Source of the DNA: Citrus sinensis
Taxonomy: Eukaryota; Streptophyta; Magnoliopsida; Sapindales; Rutaceae
Assembly: GCF_022201045.2 (NCBI RefSeq)
Contig: NC_068559.1
Location: forward strand, 434,001-498,000
Direction: 5' to 3'
Length of the DNA stretch: 64,000 nucleotides
The position numbers were made by a program, and so were the translations under genes. Positions 1 through 19,308 of this stretch are shown here, piece by piece. Below the pieces are notes generated by a model. It saw nothing but the letters and a program-made list of their open reading frames with translations. It made no database searches and was not told the origin of the DNA. Position 1 is the first letter of the stretch. Every line of letters starts with the position of its first letter.

Positions 1-150
1 CAGATTCACATTTTGCTAATTTCGTTGGCCTTAGGAAGTGCCAATTACTTCGCTGAAGTTGGGAACCATACTTGCAGTTTCACTCTTTTCTATACGTATT
101 GTGTTTAACATTGTGGATATTTAAATTAATGGCTGTTTTGCGTGCTGTAG

Positions 151-3100
151 TGATGACATAAGTGAAGACAAATTTTTGGCATATTTTTGGTGGTGTTATG
201 ATAGACTGAAGGTATGTTCTTGCCTTGTTTACTCTTTTTTCCTTCTATTTAAATATTATTCTATCCCTATACTTTGGATTGTTCCATCCTAAAAAATTCT
301 GTTAGTTGTGATCCATATGCTTGGAGAATGATTCAAGTTGGGTTAATTGTATCAGGATACATTTACTTAAAATTGGTGGAATCATGCTTATTCTTGGATT
401 AAATATTTACGTACTGCAAGGGAATCATATTGATCCATGAATGAAAGAGTTGTCTCTTTTATGCAAAGCTATGTGATTTCATGGTGTATTTATTTGCATC
501 TTTTTTCCTTTCCTTCATTTGTGTATGCAGGAAAAAGCTACTGAAGACATACCCATGCCTTCTTACTTTCGCTTCCTTGCATTACTTGCCTTCAAGATAT
601 TTACAGCAGAGCAGGTTTGATACATATAGTTTACCTCTTGCAAAAATTTCGTACCTAGTACCTGAATATTATTTCTGTCCAGATGTGTGGAGTGGGAAAT
701 ATTACCTTTACCATGTTGTTCTATGCAGATAGATGTTGCTATCTTAGAGGTTGGATTAGGTGGAAGGTTTGATGCAACAAATGTGGTATGTTTTGATGTT
801 GTTTGATGAAGAAATCAATATATTCATATCATTTTTAGATCTCTTGTCATAAACATCATTTTATAAAATTATTCCAATTGTATCAGGCCATCTACGCGCT
901 AGGATACATATTGTTCTGAAAGTTCTAATAGGCATAACAAACTTCATTTTTCAGGTTCAGAAACCTGTAGTATGCGGCATTTCTTCCCTTGGGTATGACC
1001 ACATGGAGATTCTTGGTTAGTTCTATTATTCCTTATATTTAGGTAATTGCTCATAGTTACTCAATGTGTAAATAGTAAGCAGAGCTTAATATAGTGCATC
1101 ACTACATTCTAAATTCTATTAGAACTTTCTGTCAAATGCAATAGGTGCAGACATGTTCTGGTCTTGATTTATGTAGAAAATGGCCATTACAGCAGATAAG
1201 AGAATGATTTGTGCCATACTATTCTAGTTCAGTGTTACTCACACTGAGGTTCCAACCAAGAGTGTTGCCTGAATTAGTAGCTGGCATGAGTCCATGCCAT
1301 TGTTTTAATTGATGACTGATACGGGGATTTGTTGAAAGTTTACTTTTAAATTCCCTTTCAAGGCTACTTGTTGATATGTAGATGTGCCTTGATGACCTAA
1401 GAGTTTAAACTAACTTGCAGAATCCATACTTTAATGATGACATGAATTCTCAACAACTGATTTTTGGGATAGTCATAGTCAGTATCTTAAACATTTGGAG
1501 TTTTTAGCTTTCAAAGGCATCCAAGCTTAAATGATAGCATAAAAATTATTGAAAAAGCACACTCAAAACTTGAACGTATTAGATGCTATCCAAAACTATG
1601 CTCTCTGATGATTATTTCGGCTTATAATAATTGAAATTTCATTTCTTTTGTTGGCTGCTAAAAACAGGAAATACACTTGGAGAAATTGCTGGGGAGAAGG
1701 CTGGTATCTTTAAGGTTTATACAGATTACCATTTACTCAGAAAAATCTATGCGAGTAGTATATGCTTTTTCCAGGCAACAGAGTTGGGAGTTTCTTTTAA
1801 TACTTTTCTTCATTCCCTTTCTGTTTCCTGATGCAGTATGGAGTTCCTGCTTTTACTGTACCTCAGCCTGAAGAGGCAATGCGTGTACTTGAAGAGAATG
1901 CTTCCAAGTTGGATGTAGGTTGCATTTTCTTTCATGAATGAGTTTGTTTTCGTGCACAAATGGAAAATGCATGACTCAAAACTTAGCTGACAGTTAGTAA
2001 GATTGACTTGTGTAAGTCAATTTGATGATCATGCTAAGCTAAAACTGAGATATCAATCAAAAATCAGTTTGTGTTCTGGTACATAAAATGTGAATCTGGG
2101 TTTACAATACTGATTTAGTGTTAGCATTTTCTTAGACCTCATCAGGCTTCCCGGTGGTTTAAATCGCAAGTCCAACTGCATTCTTACTTGATATTATGAT
2201 TTTGAGGGTTGATACGCTTAGGATTTTGAAGAATTGGCAAGTCGTATACAACCTGGTATATATGGTTTTGAGGCATTTTGTTTTACAAATTATGTCTCTT
2301 TCATCTGCTCCACCAAGGTAGTTCTAAGAGTATCTTATCCAGTTGTCTGATCTTAATTTAAGTTGGGGCCTCTAATTGTTGAAGGCTCTAAAATTAGTGA
2401 ACACTGACATTGTATCATGTAAAAACTTGATACTTCTGATTTTTCTGATATAATCAGGTTATGCTGCATTTTAGAAAAGAATGATAAGGTTGCCTTCACT
2501 GAGCACTGAGAAAATCATACTGATGACAGGTACCTCTTCAAGTAGTACCACCGTTGGATGCAAGTTTGCTGAATGGTTTGAAGCTTGGGCTTGAAGGTGA
2601 ACATCAATATATGAATGCTGGTCTTGCTGTTGCTCTAAGTTCTACTTGGCTTCAGAGGACCAGTCAACTCGGAATTAACTACCTGGATACAACAGTATGT
2701 TCTTTTCATATGAGTTTGGCATTTTTTCTTCTACTTTGTGACTCAGGCATATGTTCTCTTGTTATATTGGTTTCCTCTTTCACCTTATGTTGTATTTATC
2801 TGCATGGCGCAGAGTCCGCTTCCTGAGCAGTTCATCCAAGGTCTAACAATGGCCAACCTGCAAGGACGGGCTCAGATTGTTCCTGATCGATATACAAACT
2901 CTGAAACATCTGGAGATCTGGTGTTCTATTTGGATGGAGCACATAGTCCTGAAAGCATGGAAATATGTGCAAGATGGTTTTCTCTGGCAATTAAGGAGGA
3001 AAATCAGCAAGAAACCTTTGATTTTCAACCACCAAATAGTTCTGGATCTTCCAATGGATTGCCACAGAGACAGCATGATGGAAAAATTAGAAAGAACTCT

Positions 3101-4488
3101 GCACAGGTAGAGAAAGTGGCGTCATGCTTCAAGAGTATATATGCTTTAATTGGTAAATCCACTCTGATTGATTTCTATACTCCAAAACCACAGGAGAACT
3201 CGTAATTTAGTTACGCAAATTCTTTAAAGTAGAGAATATAGGTGCTTCAGGTCACATGCCTTTTCCAGTGACTGCAGATCATATGCTTTAAATGAAGAGA
3301 GCCACTTGATTATGTGATAAACACAATATTTACCAATAAAAAATAGCTGAGATGGACTTCATTCTCACCTCTATATATGAGATTTTCACTGAATTTGGCT
3401 TTCCTCTATTTTCAGACCAAAAGTTTGCATTACTTTCAGTTGACACATCTATAAAAACAGCTTTTGATAGTGTCTTCATATATTTGCATGTGATTTTGTG
3501 GGAGCATCCTGAATTTTAGATTGTGATATTTATTGTGTACTCAGAGAATATTCCGCTGCACTGGGTCACATTTGTGTTGATGGTGAACTAAACTTGTTGA
3601 AAAATCCTTGCAGATTCTGTTGTTCAATTGTATGTCGGTGCGAGATCCTCAGTTGCTTCTTCCTAGCCTGATGAAAACTTGTGCCAGACATGGTGAGTGC
3701 AAGTCATCTTTTAGAGTTATTCTCCTACGTTTTTTTAGAACATGTAGGACTCATATATGGTTGAAGTACTTGGTAGTTTATTACTGTATTTTACAGAAAA
3801 GAAAAGAAGATATTTGATTTTTATTTTGATGGTATTTATCACGTTGGTGTAGCTTAAACATCTCATTGTAACTGTAGGTGTTTACTTCAAGAAGGCTCTG
3901 TTTGTGCCAAATGCATCAGTGTACAATAAGGTTGGATCCCATGCTTTACCGCCAACTGAGACTCAAATCGATCTGTCCTGGCAGTTTGCTCTTCAAAGAG
4001 TGTGGGAAAACCTCATGCTGGGTGATAAAGGTATCAATTATATGTGCGGTACCCATCGTTGTGATAATCATATTGCATCAGCCTGAACTGGTGAAATATC
4101 TCGCGATTTTCCTTAATAGAAATAAGTAGTTTATCTAAAGCCAGCTGTTTTTGTTTTATCTATGAAAATGTTATTTTTTGAACTCACTAGCAGGGGAGGC
4201 CAAGAATACAGATAATGCATCTGAAGATGTAAAAGACGACACAGAATTGAGTGCTAGGAGCTGTGAAAACAGTGCAGTCTTTTCTTCTCTGCCACTGGCT
4301 ATTAAATGGCTCAGGGACAGTGTCCAACAGAATCAGTCTCTTCGTTTTCAGGTAACCGTTGTCGTCATGTAAGGTCTCTGTATTGGATTTACATTATTAT
4401 CAATCAAAATTTTCTCTTCAATTATCAGGTCCTTGTAACTGGTTCGCTCCATCTCATTGGTGATGTGCTGAAAATAGTGAAGAAGTGA
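151..4488 (+). CDS. FPGS: Folylpolyglutamate synthase (3' portion of gene)
   Basis: Adds gamma-linked glutamates to folates (ATP + tetrahydropolyglutamate + Glu), retaining folates in cytosol, plastid or mitochondrion. The 5' exons lie outside the window. Visible exons: 151-211, 531-614, 729-785, 955-1015, 1668-1714, 1837-1914, 2530-2694, 2813-3106, 3614-3692, 3878-4030, 4194-4351, 4429-4488; all phases join and the frame ends in TGA. Mur-ligase/FPGS signatures are visible: [35 protein letters not shown] (the folyl-polyglutamate synthase signature), and LDGAHSPES in the C-terminal domain. The exon at 2813-3106 includes a low-complexity insert rich in Ser, Gln and Asn, as is common in plant FPGS. 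It is convergent with the GT47 gene, stop codons 354 bp apart. The paralogue (plastid, mitochondrial or cytosolic type) cannot be told without the N-terminus. The family call is firm. Confidence 0.93.
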
Positions 4489-4841
4489 GGGGGAGTGACA
4501 AAATTCCATGTTCATTGACGGCAAGTTTCTCTTCAGATCATCTTGATGCAATTCATGTCAGCAACATGGGGCAAATGACAAACACATTCGTTGGTCAAGA
4601 AAACGTATTCAATTAATTTTAACCCGACGGCAGCATACAATTTCTCCGAAAGATTTACAGCTTCGTAGGGCCTGTACTTCATTAGAAGATGACAAAATTT
4701 TTACCGACACTTGAAAGTTGTTCACTTGAGAAAAAAAGATTTTGTAATTGATACTGCTGTTGGTTCAAGGAGTTGCAAGTTATTGGAGAGATTACAATTC
4801 GATGGTTCATAGTATTATTAGTACACATGCAAAAGACAAAC
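4489..4841. other. Convergent intergenic / 3' UTR region
   Basis: This 353-bp gap separates the FPGS stop codon (+) from the GT47 stop codon (-), so both 3' UTRs must lie here and may overlap. No other coding potential was seen. Confidence 0.6.
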
Positions 4842-5900
4842 TTATGCCACTTCTCTGCGGGCGTATCTAATCGTGTGTCGTCTCAACCACAGCTGATACA
4901 TCAACATATGAAACGCATCGTACGGCTGTGGTTGCTCATTCCACACAAAGTGCTTACCCGCCGTTACACCCAATCCCCTCACCTCCCCGTACCTGTCATC
5001 CCCACCACACGTGCGATACAACACGCGCTTCAACTCCTCCACCTTAACCCCGGCCCGGCCTTTATTCCATCCCACAAACACCGCCATCTCCTGCCACCTC
5101 AGCACGTCCATCAACGGCAGGTCCTGGATCGGACGGTCAGTAATCACCACAGGTACGCAACCATGACGCAAAGCATCGTTAATCCCCGAGACATCCCCTT
5201 TACCGTACTCGAACAAACAAAACTTGCTAATTCGGATTCTCTCCTGAAAACCCAATTGATCCAGCGGCTCAGAATCCACCAAAAACTCGGAATCAGCTCT
5301 CAATTCTTTGATCAAACTATGCTCTTTGATGGCACCGTATCTAACATAACCCAGGTGCAGATGATTTTTGGCCTTTTCCATCGGCGAGTAGGGACCCGCA
5401 AGGGAAGGAGGCAAAGTGATGTCCTTATGGGGGACAAATTTATCTGGAGCTGTCGGAAAACAGGAGATCTGAACAGAGTTTTTCTTCAGCTCAAGTACAT
5501 TTCTGTCAGAACCGAAGCTAAGACCTTCGCAGGAGACGTAAAAATGATCGGCGCCAAGAGTGCGGTTCCAAAACGGGAAGTCGTATCGGAGGGCATTGAC
5601 AAGACGCGAGAGGGAGCGCGCGGAGACGTTTATAGAGGAGAAGGGGATGAAAAAGAGGTCGGCTTGCTCTGGGTCTAGAGTGAGAAAAGAGCTGTTGAGG
5701 AGAGAAGAAACGAAGAGGGGCTCCGAATCAGATGGGGTGGAGAAAACTAGGGGAGCGGTGTAAGGGAAAACTTTGAAAGATTGGAGCATTTTTTGGTAAT
5801 TCGGGAAAAGCGTGGTAGGTGAGAGGTAAGGAGTGGAGTACAGAGGGAGAGAAAATGAGAGGAAGAGGGAGATGAAGAGAGGGATGTTGGTGAGAAACAT
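4842..5900 (-). CDS. Exostosin-family (GT47) glycosyltransferase
   Basis: Single-exon ORF of 352 aa starting at ATG 5900. Plant GT47 proteins are Golgi type II membrane enzymes that build wall polysaccharides or glycan side chains; the donor sugar cannot be read from sequence. An N-terminal hydrophobic segment (about residues 4-25) fits a signal anchor. Then comes the exostosin pattern: a segment around residues 75-95 with LDPEQADLFFIPFSS, and the C-terminal block SKFCLFEYGKGDVSGINDAL followed by GCVPVVITD and a DVLRWQEMAVFV stretch (about residues 225-280), which matches the conserved nucleotide-sugar-binding half. The length is shorter than the 400-500 aa of many GT47 members, mainly for lack of a long stem. 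It is transcribed towards FPGS. The family is fairly sure; the exact subgroup is not. Confidence 0.85.
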   Translation of the reverse strand: MFLTNIPLFISLFLSFSLPLYSTPYLSPTTLFPNYQKMLQSFKVFPYTAPLVFSTPSDSEPLFVSSLLNSSFLTLDPEQADLFFIPFSSINVSARSLSRLVNALRYDFPFWNRTLGADHFYVSCEGLSFGSDRNVLELKKNSVQISCFPTAPDKFVPHKDITLPPSLAGPYSPMEKAKNHLHLGYVRYGAIKEHSLIKELRADSEFLVDSEPLDQLGFQERIRISKFCLFEYGKGDVSGINDALRHGCVPVVITDRPIQDLPLMDVLRWQEMAVFVGWNKGRAGVKVEELKRVLYRTCGGDDRYGEVRGLGVTAGKHFVWNEQPQPYDAFHMLMYQLWLRRHTIRYARREVA

Positions 5901-6155
5901 TTTCTAAGCTTCAACTATGGACAGGGTGAAGAAGGAAAGTCAAGTCTAGTTAGAGCTTTGAAGCACCTCTTTATTATTGGAGAATGGAGGGAGAGATTTG
6001 CATTGGCAATGGTCCAAATGTACACACAAAACTGTCTCAAAATTTACGTTATACTCGTTCAATTTTAGTAATATTTAAACGGAGTTTATTTTTGACTTCA
6101 TGAAGATTAGATCGTTTTGGATAAATAATTACTCAATCGAAAACATGATCGAAGC

Positions 6156-6229
6156 GTCTGGGTGGTGTAGTTGGTTATCACGCTAGTCTCACACACTAGA
6201 GGTCCCCGGTTCGAACCCGGGCTCAGACA
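6156..6229 (+). tRNA. tRNA-Val (CAC anticodon)
   Basis: A 74-nt cloverleaf. The acceptor stem GTCTGGG pairs with CTCAGAC (one G-T pair) and the discriminator is A. The D-arm contains the A-box TGGTGTAGTTGG. The anticodon stem CTAGT/ACTAG encloses loop CTCACAC with anticodon CAC at 6190-6192. The T-arm contains the B-box GGTTCGAACCC. A T-run at 6241-6245 can serve as Pol III terminator. There is no intron and no encoded CCA, as expected for a nuclear tRNA gene. Confidence 0.95.
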
Positions 6230-6528
6230 TCAAATTTATTATTTTTATACGCCACACTAACTGTAAAGTAACAAACCAACGCGTGGCAGTACCGGTCGGT
6301 CGGGAGACCAGTCTTAAGTCTTGTTTCGTTTCGTTAACCACTCTGAGAAAGAAAAAGGCAACATTTAGGGCTCGCTTTTTAACTGGCAATTTTCTTTCTT
6401 TCTTTTTCTTTTTTTTTTAAATCTCAAAATCAAATCTTGATCCATTTTCTTTCTCAAAATCCAGAAAACAATGCTTCTCTAATCAGCAGCGGAGTTTTCT
6501 TTTTTGTCGATCGATCTGAATTCTTATC

Positions 6529-9154
6529 ATGGACGAGTCTTACAATAACCTCCCCTCAAGCCATTTGCTCGGTTCAGTCCCCGTAAGTCTGATCCAATTT
6601 CATTTCATTTCCTTCATTTTTTATTTGAAATTAAATAAATTTCTGAATGTTTAATTTTATTTTGAGTAATTAGTTCGTTTAGCAAAAGCTGCGAGATATT
6701 TTTGGAAGGTGTTATATTAATGACTTACTTTTCGTAAATGATGTGTGTTAATTACTAATTACTGTCGCTTATCAGAAAGTATAAAAAGAGTTTTTTTTTT
6801 TTTTTTTCCTTCTTCTCCTGTATATAGGCCGTTGTGAGTGAAGAAAAGCACGCCACAAGCTATGAAGGTAATGGGGGTGTTCTATAAAAAATTCTTTTGT
6901 TGTGATTGAAGTGCTTTATTGTTTGATGCGGAGTTTTATGAATTAAGTGAACAATATTGCTACTCTTTTGCAGCTCCGGAAGCTACTATGCAAACATTTC
7001 CCCCAGGTAATGGAGGAGCCAGCAGGCCGGGTTATCAATCTCTTGGGAGTTCAAGTGGTATGCTCATTTCTTGTTGATTTTAATGTGTTTGTGCTTTTAT
7101 GAGAAAACATGGCTAACTTTAGTCATGTGAATTATTAGAACCTTTCTTGTTGCTTTTGGTTAAAATATGTTTCCCTATTCATACAGCGACAACAGATAGG
7201 TGGTAAAGACTAGAAACACAAGATGAAATGATTCAGAAACACAAGATGACATTTACTAATAAGTCTCAGTTATTAGATCTGAAGTTGCTTGGGGCTTAAT
7301 ACCAAACGTAGGAATATGGCCGACTGGTGTCAAAAGTTTATATTTTTGTAACGTAGTGAGAAGGAAACTAGCAACAGACTGGTAAAACCTTCTTTTGCTT
7401 GTTTTGAATGGCAATGGATTTCGTCTGATTTGAAATTTTTCCTTGAAATATGCGCTACTTTTCAACTAGTCTTTGTTTTAGTAGGCATTTAGCTGCATAT
7501 AAAAAATGCCACGTGAACATGCAATTTCATATTAACTTCTTGTAAATAAAAATAAAATAATTGAAAAATATTATATCTTGTGGCAGTCGTGGCTAGCTAA
7601 GCTCTTTAGCTTTTGGCTGAATGAATAGGAACATGGGAGGTCTGTTCAGTAGTGCTTTATCTTCTATGTTGGGCCAGGGAGGGGATGAGAAGATGGTGGC
7701 AATGGGGCTCTCTTACTTTTAGAATTGAGTCTCACAAATGTATAATTTTCAATTAGGAGTTACTGAAAGTATAGTCAGGGGCAAATTAGTGATGATATGT
7801 ATTGCCATGGATTTGTTCTTGCGAACAGATACTGCCATTATGTTAACCTTTAACAATATGTCTGACTTTGCCTCCGTGCAGAAGGATTTGAACAACAACC
7901 AGCAAACAATTGGAAGGGGTTTTTTAGCATCTCATCCTACACACAGTATTTCAATGTGGATACGGACATTGTCATAAACAGATTGTTTAGTTCATTGCAT
8001 CCCCTTTCTGGAGATTTTTTCAGCAAGATTGATGCTAATCCCGATCTGTGAGTTTTGATTTTCACTTCCTCTTGTTGCCATTATAGTGAAACAGATAGAC
8101 AGGTCTATTTCTTTTTGTATAGATACAAAAATAGATTTTGCTAAGAAGTTGTAAATCATAAAATGTTGTGTTTTGTAATAGCCATACAAGTCATCTACAT
8201 ATAGACAAATCCAGATCTATACAATTTTTGTAATTGGAACAACGGATGTAGCTACATAACTATGGGTTTATATTTTTTTTTGGGTGTTTGGCTTGTTTGC
8301 GATCTAATAGTTACTGTATAAATTGCCTTTCATTTTATTTTGCGGGCTCATTAGTTATGATTTTTCTTTGACATGTTAGATATGGGCTTATCTGGATCTC
8401 CACTACATTGGTATTTATGCTTGCTTCATTTGGAAACTGTGCCACGTACCTCATGCAAAAATATACTAACAGCAGTGCTTCTTGGAGCTTTGATGTCAGC
8501 TTTGTAAATGTGGCAGCATGTACAGTCTACGGTTATGCAATAGTGGTGCCATTGGCATATTACTTTTTGCTTCAGTACATGGGATCAAGTGCTAGCCTTG
8601 TTCGGTTTTGGTGCCTCTGGGGATATTCTCTCTTCATCTTTGTTGTCACCTCGGTGAGCTTTTGTCTTTTTTGCTGAAAAGGTTTCTTGTCAAAAAGAAA
8701 AAAAAAAAAATCCTCACCGTTTCAAGCTTTTTCGGCTTAAGCATATCTACTGATGCTAGATTATGTGAACATTATAGTTCTTGGTGATAGTGTGAACAAG
8801 CGATAACCTTTAAAAGAATAAATTAAATATTGCCGAACCTTTATATTGTCGAAAAATGGTCAACAGTCCCTTTTTATTGTCTTGAGACATCTGAGAATCA
8901 GTTTGTTTTTTGCATCTTCTATTACTCTGACAATCATCTAACATACGCCGTGCAATTTTCAGTTTCTGTTGCTTATTCCTATTGAGCTTCTCCGGTGGAT
9001 CATCATACTTCTTGCTGGCACCACCTCATCTTGCTTCGTTGCCTTCAACCTCAAATCTTACATGGAGGGGAATGATCTTACGGTGCTGGTGGTTGCTTCA
9101 TTCTGTTTGCAAATGGCTCTAGCAATCTTCATCAAGGTCTGGTTCTTTCCATAA
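6529..9154 (+). CDS. Yip1-domain family Golgi/ER membrane protein (YIPF1/2-like)
   Basis: Six exons: 6529-6582, 6828-6867, 6974-7057, 7882-8047, 8380-8653, 8963-9154; together 810 nt, 269 aa. Yip1/YIPF proteins bind Rab GTPases and act in ER-Golgi vesicle traffic. Layout: a soluble N-terminus (about 1-95) rich in Ser, Pro and Gly; the SISSYTQYFNVDTDIVINRL block around residues 75-95 typical of YIPF1/2; then five hydrophobic segments, including DLYGLIWISTTLVFMLA, a stretch with YGYAIVVPLAYYFLL, and the final exon's LLLIPIELLRWIIILLAG. The start ATG is the first in frame, after a T/C-rich leader. Length is normal for the family. Family call firm; which plant YIP paralogue it is cannot be said. 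Confidence 0.9.
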
Positions 9155-10631
9155 CCTGAATCTGTTTAGTTGGTTCAGGGGGAATATAACAACAATATGA
9201 TAGCTGCATATGTTTGCATGTATTTGGAAGTAGAGGTTTCTATCTGCTTTGAGATCAGTCAATTGGTTGTGATGAGTTTAATACATGGAATGGAAGTGAA
9301 AAGACAAACTTTTGGGGGAAGTGCTCATGATTTTTTAAAGCTTTTTTAAAGACCAACATCAGGAAAAGGATAGACAAGCTGTATTAGATCTTGGAATTGC
9401 TTCCCTTAAATTTTGGTCGTGTAAATATATTGGCCTTTTAGTTATTATTATTATTATTATTATTATTTTGGTGTGTTTGTTTTTGTTTTTATTATAATAA
9501 TTTCTTTTGTGAGTTAGGAACCTAAATGATTCAGAAATGAGGTTCATGAAATCTAGATTTTCAGGACAAGCGAGTAATATGTTGAATAATTTAAGGAATA
9601 CTGAGCATATTGGTGAAAGTTTACCGAGATGAATATATTTATAGGTGTGAATTAATACCGCCTCGATGTTGTAATTGGCCCCTTGTATTCAATCATGGCG
9701 ACTGGCGAGAGATTCCTTAAACATCTAATTCAATGTTTAAAGCCAACAACTTTGAATTGGCAGCCTTAATTGCTCCAGTAAGATGAATTAATTTATTTGA
9801 AATTTTTCATAGCTAAAGAAGGAACTTAACTGAGCCATCGTAAAAACAGTCTGCATCTATTTCTTTCTAAATATTAGAGAAACAGAATCAACTTGTGCAG
9901 AGGAAGGATATATATTCAATCAAGCTCGAGTCACATGCATGAAGGTCATTGAAGGGAAGGAAACCCCAAAATAATCCCTAATAATAATGATAATAATAAC
10001 AAATAAATTAAGTCCTTACACGCCATGCTCCCTCCGCAAAATTATGAATCTTCAGCTATAATAATATATTATATTATATTATAACAAATGTCTACGACCT
10101 CTGACCAGCCGCACGACACGGATCTCAACTTCGACTTTTGAGATAATTAATTAATTGAAACTTTTATTCAGAAAAAAAAAAACATGCTTTTACTTGTTAA
10201 CTCATTTTGTCGTGTAGCCCCAAAACTTCATCTGCATGCGCCGCGTATGGTTTTGAAATGCGATACAAACTCCCTCCATCCTTCAATCAGGTTCCCCAAT
10301 CCTCCGGTTTATTCTCTTCCATCAATAATCGCTCGCCACGCCTTTTATATCTCCCTGTTTTTCCCCCATTTACGTGGCATTTCATTATTCGCTTAAGCTG
10401 CGCAAATAGAATAAATTCTTAAAAAGCATCACCCAACAGGTTGATGTCTTTACGTTTTTGTCTCTTTGTTTTATATGATGATACATATTCTCGGCCTCAG
10501 GTTGGTTGAGTTGAGTAGCATTTATTTGGTAAAAATTTAAAAATAGGTTAATAAATAAAATCTTTTAAACAACCCGGCTGGGGGTTGTGTATGCGGTATC
10601 GTGTTGTCCTGGGACTGAGCGAGATACGAGC
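9155..10631. other. Intergenic region between Yip1-family gene and P5CS
   Basis: This 1.48-kb stretch holds the Yip1-gene 3' UTR, a (TTA)n microsatellite at about 9440-9471, AT-rich filler around 10060-10085 and the P5CS promoter/leader. No convincing ORF was found. Confidence 0.6.
10371..10378 (+). promoter_or_regulatory. ABRE-type ACGT element upstream of P5CS
   Basis: TACGTGGC matches the ABA-response consensus YACGTGGC and lies about 260 bp upstream of the P5CS ATG. P5CS genes are known to be induced by ABA, drought and salt. A TTTTATAT tract sits about 25 bp further upstream, so the element may be in the promoter or the 5' leader. Single-motif evidence only. Confidence 0.35.
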
Positions 10632-17030
<6,399 letters not shown>

Positions 17031-17645
17031 GTATATGTACCAAAAAGTTCTACAATATGCAGAAAAGAAGCGATTTTTATGGGCTTTTGCTGCAAATTTT
17101 TTTTCCCCCCTCTTAAGGCATAGTTATATCGGCAGTGCGAAATCTCTTTGATTTCCGAGACTGTAGCAAGCGAATTACTGCCCTCTTGAAATAAGCAAAT
17201 TGTATCCATTTCCAGCTTGCTGAGATTAATTTAGCAATAGCAGTATACACTACAGATCCTTTCTGGAACATAGCGTTCGTTCACTTAGATAATTCTCGTT
17301 ACTGATGCAAGTGCATTCTGATAGTATCTTGTCAGTAATTGCAAGAGTTAGAAAACTCATTATTCAAAGAATGCAGTTCAGGAGTATCGTATTTTTCAAC
17401 CTTGATTGTTGAACACTGCAATTAAAAAGATTTTATTGAGACCTCAAAACCCGCCAATATTAATCTAAGCATACTTCACGACAAGTAGATACCGTTTAAA
17501 TCACAAGATTTAATAAGTTCCTCAAACTAGAATCGGTGCATTTAATAGGTATAGTTATGCTTTACTCATAAAAGGCAGTGACTGAATGAATGCATTAACA
17601 GTACTTACATAACCAAAAAACTAAAGCTACTCCATATGCAGAAAG
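17031..17645. other. Convergent intergenic region, P5CS / MAM33 3' UTRs
   Basis: A 615-bp AT-rich gap between two stop codons on opposite strands. It must carry both 3' UTRs. No ORF, tRNA or repeat was recognised. Confidence 0.55.
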
Positions 17646-19308
17646 CTAAGCCTCAACGAAGTCCTTGAGTTTCTTCAACCAAATCAGATATTCACGACTG
17701 TCTTTGTTCAGCATGTACTCAAACAAGAAATTTGTTGTGCTAGGCTTTATTCCTCGAATCTCCAAGTACTTGTGGAAAGCTTTCTTCAGGTTCTCATCCA
17801 AATCACTTCAAAAAACCAAGAGGAGAAAACTCATATCATATCTATAAGTAAAAGATTATAAATCATTGATGAAAAATTTATGCAAAACTTACTGGAAGTC
17901 AGGCCCCTCATAGCCAGCTTCATCCTCCAAATTTTCTGTCTTTCTAACAGCCAAGCTATCAATTGAAATCTCGTCGTGATAAGCAACACAATTAAACTCG
18001 AGTGAGGTTCCACTACTCTTAGAGACAGTAACAACCAGCGGGATGCTAGATTGATTAGGCGTTTCCATATCATTGTCGTCATCAACAGCCTCGGGTTGTT
18101 CACCACTAACAAGATCAGGCATCTGAACCTCCACTTTAACAAGTTCACCCTCATATTCTCTAGTCAGTGTTATGGTCTGCAGTCCAGGATTGTCTTCAAT
18201 TTTGAAAGGAAAGCCACCAGGAGTCTCTTCAACCTATTCATCAAAAACAAAGTAAGAGCATACTACACAAGAAAAAATACCATAATATAGACATAGGTAT
18301 AACAATTAAAAGAACAGTAACAAAGTAGGCTGCAATTGTAGAGATGAAAACTTTCTTATAGCACCAATGTGGTCAACATGTGAACCGGCACAAAAGCTTG
18401 CCGCTGCAAACCAAGAGAACTCAAACACACGACAGCTATTGTTATTCGAAACTAGTATAATTCTTAAAAAAACAAAACCATTCACATCACAAGTTTCTTT
18501 TAATAACTAAAGATAGCTATCTGCTCACTTTAATCGAAAGAGGAATTTTGGGAAATGATATAAACTAGGAGAAAAAAGCTTGCTAATACAACATTGTGTT
18601 ATATAGAACATCAGCTTGTAATATTTACAACTAGTTTTACTTTTCATAATAACTTTATGTTAATGTTAATAATAACATAATATCATTCACTATTCAGGCA
18701 GGGCAAAAAGCACCACCCATCTAAAACTTAATTAGCTTCTAATTTTCCTTCATTTTCTCAGCAATCAAAATAGGGTATCACACCTAAGAAACTAAGTGAC
18801 ACATAAACATTCACTCAACTCCAACCAAACATGCCATGCGAGTTCTTTTAATTTCTAAATCCAAAAACACCACAAAAACCTCAAATTTCTTTCATTCTCA
18901 TTCATTTTCTCAGCAATCAAACAGAAAAAAAAAAAAAGTTTGTTTACCAATTAAAATTCAAAAGAAACAAAACCCTCAACAAAATTCTAATTTTCTTTTT
19001 TCAGTTTCCACTAATATCTCGGCAACCAAAGGAAATTTCCTCACCCGGTCATGATCATCAGTTTCCACGGCACACTTGATTTCGGAGTCAATGATTCGGA
19101 GAAGTGAGTCATCAGACCTCGGCTTCGCAGTCTCAGTAGCCGTAGAGAAGTAAAGATTCGGTGCAAAAGGGCCCAAATTTGGCGTCTGATAGAGAGTTTT
19201 TGAAGCGGTGAAGATGGCAGAGTGGTAATTTCTGTTAACTCGGGTAAGTCGAATAGCGAGTGGGGCCAAAGAGGAGGCCGATTTCCGAAGAATTGAACTG
19301 AAAACCAT
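17646..19308 (-). CDS. Mitochondrial MAM33/p32-family acidic glycoprotein
   Basis: Three exons on the minus strand: 19308-19045, 18233-17893, 17805-17646; 765 nt, 254 aa. The family (MAM33 in yeast, p32/C1QBP in animals) forms acidic doughnut trimers in the mitochondrial matrix and supports mitoribosome or OXPHOS assembly. The N-terminus (MVFSSILRK...) is rich in Ser, Arg and hydrophobics with no acidic residues for about 40 aa, as a matrix targeting peptide should be. The mature part shows VEETPGGFPFKIEDNPGLQT, then an acidic linker (about 130-155), and the C-terminal YEGPDFHDLDENLKKAFHKY block, which with IRGIKPSTTNFLFEYM is the family's best conserved segment. The chosen ATG (19308) has context AAAATGG. 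Its upstream sequence beyond about -95 belongs to the duplicated unit. Confidence 0.93.

Noticed and set aside
4773-5678. 301-codon plus-strand ORF
   Set aside because: It is the antisense of the GT47 gene, whose minus-strand protein has clear family motifs; the plus-strand translation has none.
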